Made by a program: the position numbers and the translations under genes
Origin: an uncultured Collinsella sp.
Lineage (GTDB): Bacteria > Actinomycetota > Coriobacteriia > Coriobacteriales > Coriobacteriaceae
Assembly: GCA_958419975.1 (NCBI GenBank)
Contig: CATZIG010000041.1
Coordinates: 1 to 11,481, forward strand
Reading direction: 5' to 3'
Length of the DNA: 11,481 nt
In this document: positions 6,623 to 11,481 of the stretch, piece by piece
Numbering within the stretch: the first letter of the stretch is position 1
How the letters are laid out: every line of letters begins with the position of its first letter
The notes under the pieces: model-generated
What the model was told of the DNA's origin: nothing
What the model saw: only the letters and a program-made list of their open reading frames with translations
The model's database searches: none

Positions 6623-6794
6623 GGGAAAGCTCATCCCGTTTTGTGCGTCTAGAGTGGGATGCGGTTTCCCAAAGGTGCCGTTAGGGGAAACCACATCCCG
6701 GTTTATGCCCTTGAAATGGGATGTCGTTTCCCGGAGGGGGCCCAGCGGGAAACGGCATCCCATTCTGGGCCCGAAAAGTGGGATACGGTTTCCG
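6623..6794. repeat. BIME-like array: six alternating palindromic units, 62-bp period
   Basis: Six copies of a 15-bp unit alternate in orientation: GGGAAA-N3-CATCCC at 6623-6637, 6685-6699 and 6747-6761, and the reverse form GGGAT(G/A)-N3-TTTCC(C/G) at 6656-6670, 6718-6732 and 6780-6794. Centre distances are 33, 29, 33, 29 and 33, so the whole is three tandem periods of 62 bp, with spacers of 18 and 14 nt whose sequences have diverged. The best pairing is across 14-nt loops: 6656-6699 (14 of 15) and 6715-6764 (18-bp arms, one T/G mismatch). Known: in enteric bacteria, mosaics of alternating REP units are called BIMEs. Inference: this is an analogous element. It lies past the terminator of the ABC operon and upstream of the GGDEF promoter. 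The period is not a multiple of three, so this is not a repeated protein segment. Confidence 0.85.
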
Positions 6795-6803
6795 GCCGGC
6801 ATG

Positions 6804-6842
6804 AAAAAAGCCTCCGCAGCTCGTGTGGCTGCGGAGGCTTTA
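6804..6842 (-). terminator. Strong rho-independent terminator of the ABC exporter operon
   Basis: AAAGCCTCCGCAGC (6807-6820) and GCTGCGGAGGCTTT (6828-6841) form a perfect 14-bp stem with a 7-nt loop. On the minus strand the stem is followed by TTTTTT, so it ends the MarR/ABC/ABC transcript about 125 nt after the last stop codon. The plus strand has only TTTATT after the stem, so it may work weakly in that direction too. Confidence 0.92.
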
Positions 6843-6881
6843 TTCGTTGCGGTGCATTGTGTTTGGGTCGTTGAGATGAGT

Positions 6882-6946
6882 CGATTTGCCCCGAAAGAGG
6901 AGGGCATTGATCTTAGGGTCATGCCCGACGAATGAGCGGCAAATCG
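6882..6946. repeat. Nested inverted repeats in the 3' region of the ABC operon
   Basis: CGATTTGCC (6882-6890) is mirrored exactly by GGCAAATCG (6938-6946). Inside, GGGCAT (6902-6907) is mirrored by ATGCCC (6921-6926). On the minus strand this lies between the last stop codon (6966) and the terminator, so it would fold in the 3' untranslated region. Possible roles are transcript stability or a 3'-derived small RNA, but none is shown. The rest of 6843-6965 contains no gene. Confidence 0.5.
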
Positions 6947-6965
6947 GCCATCTCGGCGAGCCGAA

Positions 6966-8885
6966 CTACTCCAGCTCAAACGCTCCGGTATAGAGCTGGT
7001 AGTAATACCCGCGCTTGGCAATCAGCTCGTCGTGGTTGCCGCGCTCGATGATGCGGCCGTGGTCCAGACAGATGATCGCGTCGGAGTTGCGCACGGTGGA
7101 CAGGCGGTGCGCGATGACAAACGTCGTGCGGCCTTCCATGAGCTTGTCCATGCCGGCCTGCACGATAGCCTCGGTGCGGGTGTCGATGGAGCTGGTGGCC
7201 TCGTCCAGAATCATCGCCGGCGGATCGGCGACGGCGGCGCGTGCGATCGAAATCAGCTGGCGCTGGCCCTGCGACAGCTGTGCGCCGTTGCCGGTGAGCA
7301 TGGTGTCGTAGCCGTCGGGCAGGCGGGTGATAAAGTCGTCCGCGCCCGCGAGCTTAGCCGCCTTGATGCACTCCTCGTCGGTGGCATCCAGATTGCCGTA
7401 GCGGATGTTATCCATCACGGTGCCGGTGAACAGGTTCACGTCCTGCAGCACCACGCCCAGCGAGCGGCGCAGATCTGCCTTGCGGATCTTGTTGACGTTG
7501 ATGCCGTCGTAGCGGATCTTGCCGTCGGCGATGTCATAGAAGCGGTTAATGAGGTTGGTGATGGTCGTCTTGCCGGCACCGGTGGCGCCGACAAACGCGA
7601 CCTTCTGGCCCGGCTTGGCAAACACGGACACGCCGTGCAGAACCTCGTGGTCGGGCGTGTAGCCAAAGTCGACGTTGTCCATGACCAGGTCGCCGCGCAG
7701 CGGTACGTACTCGATCTCGCCGGTTGCGCGGTGCGGATGTTTCCATGCCCACATGCCGGTGTGGTGGTCGGCCTCCTCGAGCTGCCAGGTATCGGGGTTC
7801 ACCTGCGCGTTGACGAGCGTTACGTAGCCTTCGTCGGCTTCGGGCTCCTCGTCGATGAGCTCAAAGATGCGGTCGGTGCCGGCGAGGCCCATGACCACGG
7901 CGTTGATCTGCTGCGAGATCTGGCCGATCTGTCCGCAGAACTGCTTGGTCATGTTGAGGAACGGCACCACGACGGCGATGGACAGCGCCATGCCCGAGAT
8001 GCTCAGGTTGGGCACGCCCAGTGCCAGGAAAATGCCGCCGGCAAGGGCCACCAGCACGTAGAGCAGGTTGCCCAGGTTCATAAGGATAGGCATGAGAATG
8101 TTGGCGTACATGTTGGCCTTCTGCGAGACCTCGAAGAGCTTTTCGTTGCGCTCGTCAAAATCGGCCTCGGCGGCAGACTCGTGGCAGAATGCCTTGACGA
8201 CCTTCTGACCGTTCATGACTTCCTCGATATGGCCCTCGACCACGCCGAGCTCGGTCTGCTGTGCAATAAAGAAACGCGCGGAGTTGGAACCGAGCAGCTT
8301 GGTCATAAAGGTCATAAAGACGACGCCGGCCACAATGACCAGGCACATCCACACGCTGTAGTACAGCATGATAAAGAACACCGTGACGATGACGATGATC
8401 GTCATGAGCAGGTTGGGCAGCGACTGGCTGATCATCTGGCGCAGCGTGTCGATGTCGTTGGTGTAGTGGCTCATGATGTCGCCGCGCTGGTGCGTGTCGA
8501 AGTAGCGAATCGGCAGGTCCTGCATGCGGTTGAACATCTTCTCGCGCAGCTTCTCGAGCGAGCCCTGCGTGACGATGGCCATGGCGCGGTTCCAGAACAG
8601 TGAGGACAGGATGCCGACGCCGTAGATGCAGGCGAGGGTGGTCACGAGCCGCAGAATCTTGGGCTGCGCGCTCGTCCAATCGCCCGACTGCCACGATTCG
8701 CTAATAATCTGCAGGGCGCTCTGAAGGAAGGTCGCGCCGATGGAGTTGATGATGGCGCAGAGCACCACGCCGGCGACGACGAGGGGCAAAAGCACGGGGT
8801 AGAAGCCAAAGAGCGTCTTGATGAGGCGCGACATGGTGCCGCCCTTGCGGTTGAGCGCGCGCTCGGCGGTCGTTGCCTTACTCAT
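6966..8885 (-). CDS. ABC exporter half-transporter with canonical catalytic site (subunit 2)
   Basis: The protein has 639 residues: an N-terminal six-helix exporter domain (about 25-340), an elongated linker (about 345-395) and a nucleotide-binding domain. Seen: Walker A GATGAGKTT at 433-441, Q-loop Gln481, a signature changed to LSQGQ at 537-541 (usual LSGGQ), Walker B AMILDE with catalytic Glu562, and switch His593. Its own ATP site residues are intact, but its signature is degenerate. Known: this is the catalytic half of heterodimeric exporters such as LmrCD, BmrCD and TM287/288. Start choice: ATG 8885 has AGGAGGTGA, a near-perfect ribosome binding site, 8 nt upstream and overlaps the previous gene by 8 bp; the longer in-frame reading back to 9029 would lie inside the upstream gene and encode an Arg/Pro-rich non-family sequence. 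It is the last gene of the MarR operon and is followed by a strong terminator. The exported compound is unknown; drugs, peptides or lipids are possible. Confidence 0.93.
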   Translation of the reverse strand: MSKATTAERALNRKGGTMSRLIKTLFGFYPVLLPLVVAGVVLCAIINSIGATFLQSALQIISESWQSGDWTSAQPKILRLVTTLACIYGVGILSSLFWNRAMAIVTQGSLEKLREKMFNRMQDLPIRYFDTHQRGDIMSHYTNDIDTLRQMISQSLPNLLMTIIVIVTVFFIMLYYSVWMCLVIVAGVVFMTFMTKLLGSNSARFFIAQQTELGVVEGHIEEVMNGQKVVKAFCHESAAEADFDERNEKLFEVSQKANMYANILMPILMNLGNLLYVLVALAGGIFLALGVPNLSISGMALSIAVVVPFLNMTKQFCGQIGQISQQINAVVMGLAGTDRIFELIDEEPEADEGYVTLVNAQVNPDTWQLEEADHHTGMWAWKHPHRATGEIEYVPLRGDLVMDNVDFGYTPDHEVLHGVSVFAKPGQKVAFVGATGAGKTTITNLINRFYDIADGKIRYDGINVNKIRKADLRRSLGVVLQDVNLFTGTVMDNIRYGNLDATDEECIKAAKLAGADDFITRLPDGYDTMLTGNGAQLSQGQRQLISIARAAVADPPAMILDEATSSIDTRTEAIVQAGMDKLMEGRTTFVIAHRLSTVRNSDAIICLDHGRIIERGNHDELIAKRGYYYQLYTGAFELE

Positions 8886-10692
8886 GTGCCTCACCTCCTT
8901 CCTGGGCCTGAGCTTGCGTTGCGGATGCCTCGGTGTCGGCCTCGACGGCTCCTTCGCCCTCGGCAGACATCTTGTTTTGCGAGGTAAAGGTCTCGCGGTA
9001 GATCTCGCTTGTCTTGAGCAGCTCGTCATGGTTGCCGATCTGCGCGATACGGCCGCCCTCCATGACGATGATGCGGTCTGCGTCCTGCACGGAGCTGATG
9101 CGCTGGGCGATGATGAGCTTGGTCGTGTTGGGCAGATAGCTTGCCAACCCTGCGCGAATCTTGGCGTCGGTCTTGGTGTCGACGGCGCTGGTGGAGTCGT
9201 CCAAGATCAAGATCTTGGGGCGACGCAGCAGGGCACGCGCAATGCACAGGCGCTGCTTCTGGCCGCCGGAAACATTGGAGCCGCCCTGCTCGATCCAGGT
9301 GTCGTAACCCTTGGGGAAGCCGTCGACAAACTCATCGGCGCAGGCCAGATGTGCCGCCTCGCGGACTTCCTCGTCGGTGGCGTTCGGGTCGCCCCAGCGC
9401 AGGTTCTCGGCGATGGTGCCGCTAAACAGCACGTTTTTTTGCAGCACCATGGCCACTTGGTGACGCAGAGCGTCCAGGTCGTAGTCGCGCACGTCCATGC
9501 CGCCCACGCGCACGGTGCCTTCGGTGGCGTCGTACAGGCGGGCAATGAGGTTTACGAGCGTGGACTTGGCCGAGCCGGTGCCGCCGATGATGCCGATGGT
9601 CTCGCCGCTCTTAATGTGCAGGTCGATATTGTCGAGTGCCTGGCGCTTCGCATGCGCGGAATACTTAAAGCTCACGTGGTCAAAGTCGATGGAACCGTCG
9701 ACAACCTCGAGCACGGGCTCGGCGGGATTGGCGATCGTGGGCTCGGCGGCCAGCACCTCGGTAATGCGGTGCGCCGATTCGTCGGCCATGGTCACCATGA
9801 CAAAGATCATCGACAGCTGCATCAGGCTCATAAGGATCTGGAAGCCATAGGTAAAGATCGAGGAGAGCTGGCCCACGTCGAACAGCGTGCCCTGGCTCGT
9901 GATGATGAGCTTGGAGCCCAGGTAGATGATGACGACAAACGCGCCGTTGACGCAGATGTTCATCATGGGGTTGTTAAAGGCGAGCAGCTTCTCGGCGCGG
10001 GTGAAGTCCATCTGGACGTCGCGCGCGGCGGTCGCGAACTTCTCCTTCTCAAAGTCTTCGCGCACGTAGCTCTTGACCACGCGCATGCCGGTGACGTTTT
10101 CCTCGACGGACTCGTTAAGGGCGTCGTACTTGTGGAACACGCGCGAGAAGATGGGGCGCACCTTAAAGATGATAAAGAACAGTCCAAAGCCCAGCAGTGG
10201 AATGATGATCAGGTAGACCATGGCGACGCTGCCGCCCATGATAAATGCCATGGTAAAGGCGAAGAGCAAGACCAGCGGCGCGCGCACGGCGATACGGATG
10301 ATCATCATAAAAGCCTGCTGCACGTTGTTGATGTCGGTGGTCAGGCGCGTGACGAGCGAGGAGCTCGAGAACTCATCGATGTTGGCAAAGCTGAACGTCT
10401 GGATCTTGTAGAACAGGTCGTGACGCAGGTTCTTAGCGAAGCCGCAACTCGCATGGCTGCAGGTGACGCCGGCAGCGGCGCCAAAAGCAAGCGACGTCAG
10501 CGCGATGAGCACCAAAAAGCCCGCGGTGGGAAGCATTTCGGCTACGGTGGCGCCGTCTTTGATGGCGTCGATCAGGTTGGCGGTGATAAATGGAATCAGC
10601 ATCTCGCAGAGCACCTCGCCAAGCACGAGCAATGGCGTGGCAACAGTGACTTTCATATAGTCGCGGATGCTGCCCATGAGGGTTTTAATCAT
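8878..10692 (-). CDS. ABC exporter half-transporter with degenerate catalytic site (subunit 1)
   Basis: The protein has 604 residues: six-helix exporter domain at about 10-310, nucleotide-binding domain at about 333-570, and an Ala/Glu/Gln-rich tail at 575-604. Seen: Walker A GGTGSAKST at 370-378, with Ala375 where Gly is usual before the lysine; Q-loop Gln418; signature VSGGQ at 474-478, canonical in its SGGQ core; Walker B ILILDD, with Asp499 replacing the catalytic glutamate; and switch position Gln530 instead of His. Known: Asp for Glu together with a lost switch His marks the non-hydrolysing site of heterodimeric exporters. Combined with subunit 2, the degenerate site pairs this Walker A/B with LSQGQ, and the active site pairs subunit 2 Walker A/B with VSGGQ. 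The start is ATG 10692 with GGGAGG 6 nt upstream; it overlaps the MarR stop by 8 bp and its own stop overlaps subunit 2 by 8 bp, so translation is probably coupled. Confidence 0.93.
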   Translation of the reverse strand: MIKTLMGSIRDYMKVTVATPLLVLGEVLCEMLIPFITANLIDAIKDGATVAEMLPTAGFLVLIALTSLAFGAAAGVTCSHASCGFAKNLRHDLFYKIQTFSFANIDEFSSSSLVTRLTTDINNVQQAFMMIIRIAVRAPLVLLFAFTMAFIMGGSVAMVYLIIIPLLGFGLFFIIFKVRPIFSRVFHKYDALNESVEENVTGMRVVKSYVREDFEKEKFATAARDVQMDFTRAEKLLAFNNPMMNICVNGAFVVIIYLGSKLIITSQGTLFDVGQLSSIFTYGFQILMSLMQLSMIFVMVTMADESAHRITEVLAAEPTIANPAEPVLEVVDGSIDFDHVSFKYSAHAKRQALDNIDLHIKSGETIGIIGGTGSAKSTLVNLIARLYDATEGTVRVGGMDVRDYDLDALRHQVAMVLQKNVLFSGTIAENLRWGDPNATDEEVREAAHLACADEFVDGFPKGYDTWIEQGGSNVSGGQKQRLCIARALLRRPKILILDDSTSAVDTKTDAKIRAGLASYLPNTTKLIIAQRISSVQDADRIIVMEGGRIAQIGNHDELLKTSEIYRETFTSQNKMSAEGEGAVEADTEASATQAQAQEGGEAHE

Positions 10693-11191
10693 CCAGTTCC
10701 TCCCAGGTTACACGGATTTTCTCGAGCATTTCGGCGAGCTGCTCGCGCTCGTCGTGGGTGAGGGCACTAAAGGCCTGCTCTCTAAAGCGAATGCGGGCTG
10801 CCTGGTCGATGCGGGCGTTTTCCCGGCCGGTTTCGGTCAGGCGAATGGTGAGCTGCCGTCGATCCTTGGGGTTACGGCTGCGCTCGATGAGGCCGTTGAG
10901 CTCGAGTTTGGACAGGATCTCGGAAAGCGACCCCGGCTTGAGGTCAAAGTGCATGCCGAGTTCCTGCTGCGACATCTCGCCGCCGGGTTGCTTGGCCAGC
11001 AGGCAGATGATGGGCGCCTTGCCGGACACGCCTCCGCCATGAAAATGCATGTAATGGCCGCAAAAGCCCAGGCCATTGAGGATGCGCTTGGCAAGCTTGT
11101 CTTCTGAGCTAACCGCTTCGGGTGCATCCGCCGGCTGTGACGGGTCGCCGTCGGGCTCGTGCGAACAAAGGTTAAGAGGTTCATCGCACAT
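10685..11191 (-). CDS. MarR-family transcriptional regulator
   Basis: The protein has 168 residues, slightly longer than the family norm because of an acidic, low-complexity N-terminus (about residues 1-32). Seen: dimer helix region, then a winged helix with MSQQELGMHFDLKPGSLSEIL at about 73-93 as helix-turn-helix, a recognition stretch ending LELNGLIERSRN, and the wing DRRQLTIRLT at 110-119, the MarR hallmark. A C-terminal helix follows. Start ATG 11191 has AAAGGAG about 12 nt upstream, a long spacing, but no better in-frame start exists. Known: MarR proteins usually repress their own operon and release DNA on binding small aromatic or toxic compounds. Context: it is the first gene of a unit with both ABC subunits, overlapping by 8 bp, so it most likely controls the exporter. 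Two His and a Cys near 44-51 (CGHYMHFH) might matter for ligand or metal sensing, which is speculative. Confidence 0.9.
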   Translation of the reverse strand: MCDEPLNLCSHEPDGDPSQPADAPEAVSSEDKLAKRILNGLGFCGHYMHFHGGGVSGKAPIICLLAKQPGGEMSQQELGMHFDLKPGSLSEILSKLELNGLIERSRNPKDRRQLTIRLTETGRENARIDQAARIRFREQAFSALTHDEREQLAEMLEKIRVTWEELDD

Positions 11192-11212
11192 GAATTAGTG
11201 TTGCTCCTTTCT

Positions 11213-11248
11213 TTAGTTAGGTAGTGGAATTGTTTTGTGCCTAACCAA
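11213..11248. promoter_or_regulatory. Dyad overlapping the MarR promoter, candidate autoregulatory operator
   Basis: TTAGTTAGG (11213-11221) and CCTAACCAA (11240-11248) are reverse complements at 8 of 9 positions, separated by 18 nt. The right half touches the -10 hexamer and the predicted transcript start; the left half lies in the leader just upstream of the ribosome binding site. Bound protein here would block transcription. The half-site spacing (27 bp) is wider than a single MarR dimer normally spans, so two dimers or a different protein may be involved. Confidence 0.45.
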
Positions 11249-11275
11249 TCTAGGAGCATGAGAAATGAATGTCAA
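11247..11275 (-). promoter_or_regulatory. Promoter of the marR-ABC-ABC operon
   Basis: On the minus strand a perfect -35 TTGACA (11275-11270) is followed by a 17-bp spacer and TAGATT (11252-11247, 4 of 6 consensus). The predicted start is near 11240, giving a leader of about 50 nt to the ATG at 11191. It is the best sigma-70 promoter in the window. Confidence 0.75.
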
Positions 11276-11290
11276 GGTACCAAACTAGTG

Positions 11291-11318
11291 GTTACGCGGT
11301 TTTACCAAACCGCGTAAC
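11291..11318. repeat. Perfect 12-bp-arm hairpin upstream of the MarR promoter
   Basis: GTTACGCGGTTT (11291-11302) and AAACCGCGTAAC (11307-11318) are exact complements around TACC. It sits 15 bp upstream of the -35 hexamer. Neither strand has a following T-run, so it is unlikely to be a standard terminator. It could be a protein-binding site or a REP-like repeat. Confidence 0.75.
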
Positions 11319-11331
11319 GGCTCGACGCTGC

Positions 11332-11431
11332 AAACCCGCCAGAGCGGCAATCTGCCTTTCAACTTCGGCGGCATGACCAGAAGGTCAATGCCGCCTCGTT
11401 TCAAGGCACCTTGCTCACTCTGGCGGGTTTT
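11332..11431. repeat. Rod-like structured element with 13-bp perfect terminal inverted repeats
   Basis: AAACCCGCCAGAG (11332-11344) and CTCTGGCGGGTTT (11418-11430) are exact complements. Inside are GCCTT (11354-11358) with AAGGC (11403-11407), and a strong inner stem GGCGGCATGACC (11368-11379) with GGTC-A-ATGCCGCC (11383-11395) carrying one bulged A. Together they predict a continuous rod of about 99 nt. TTTT follows on the plus strand and TTT on the minus strand. Possibilities are a structured small RNA, a long-loop terminator for a gene beyond the window, or a small non-autonomous mobile repeat. I see no clear target duplication. It lacks the conserved GGAAG loop of SRP RNA. The last 50 bases (11432-11481) are too short to assign to a gene. 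Confidence 0.7.
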
Positions 11432-11481
11432 CGCTCATATGACCCAATCCGCTGTCAAGAGCCACAATGGCCCCGCCGACC

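Noticed and set aside
6623..6794. CRISPR array
   Set aside because: The units alternate in orientation, are only 15 bp with variable centres, have spacers of 14 and 18 nt, and no cas gene is present.
6492..7021. Open frames on both strands (147 and 143 codons) across the repeat array
   Set aside because: They run through the six palindromic units and the 14-bp terminator stem. The 62-bp period shifts frame each copy, so no protein repeat results, and there is no ribosome binding site.
8886..9029. N-terminal extension of the second ABC gene back to 9029
   Set aside because: It would sit wholly inside the upstream ABC gene and encode an Arg/Pro-rich sequence, whereas ATG 8885 has an excellent ribosome binding site.
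7032..10761. Long plus-strand open frames (523 and 647 codons) across the ABC genes
   Set aside because: They are antisense to two genes with full ABC motifs; their translations are His/Asp/Gly/Val-rich with no domain pattern.
11332..11431. SRP RNA or 6S RNA
   Set aside because: The length of about 100 nt and the rod shape are suggestive of SRP RNA, but the conserved GGAAG apical loop and paired internal loop are missing. It is too short for 6S RNA and lacks its large central bubble.

Overview
The window is a GC-rich, tightly packed bacterial chromosome segment with no rRNA, tRNA, transposase or CRISPR array. Gene content (Tex, an OFA-type MFS carrier with SDR and Gfo/Idh/MocA oxidoreductases, a PilJ-like/GGDEF membrane protein, a MarR-controlled heterodimeric ABC exporter), the codon bias toward G/C, and several families of short palindromic intergenic repeats fit a gut actinobacterium of the class Coriobacteriia, most likely Collinsella. 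This assignment rests on general resemblance and was not tested by a search.

Layout. (1) 1-461, minus: N-terminal third or less of a Tex-family RNA-binding protein, cut by the window edge. (2) 462-870: gene-free, with a 34-bp-arm inverted repeat and a rho-independent terminator. (3) 871-4185, minus: a three-gene unit transcribed in the order SDR dehydrogenase, OFA-family MFS transporter, Gfo/Idh/MocA oxidoreductase, ending at the 764-800 terminator. A LysR regulator (4419-5297, plus) diverges from it across a 233-bp control region with overlapping candidate promoters. This is the classic arrangement of a small-molecule uptake and oxidation cassette under a LysR regulator; the substrate cannot be read from the sequence. 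(4) 5341-6432, minus: a two-TM, PilJ-like sensor diguanylate cyclase, convergent with LysR. (5) 6433-6965: gene-free, with an array of three 62-bp periods that carries six alternately oriented copies of one 15-bp palindromic unit, then a strong terminator and a nested inverted repeat. (6) 6966-11191, minus: a MarR regulator and two ABC half-exporter genes, coupled by 8-bp overlaps. The two ABC proteins have complementary degenerate and canonical ATP sites, so they should form one heterodimeric exporter. A good promoter (TTGACA, 17-bp spacer, TAGATT) with an overlapping dyad sits in front of MarR. (7) 11276-11481: a perfect 12-bp-arm hairpin and a 99-nt rod-like fold with 13-bp perfect terminal inverted repeats.

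What stands out is the intergenic repeat architecture more than the genes. At least five distinct dyad elements occur, and the 6623-6794 array has a strict 33/29/33/29/33 spacing that resembles a BIME (mosaic of alternating REP units). The gene sets are of recognisable families; the LysR/SDR/OFA/Gfo-Idh cassette has an unknown substrate.
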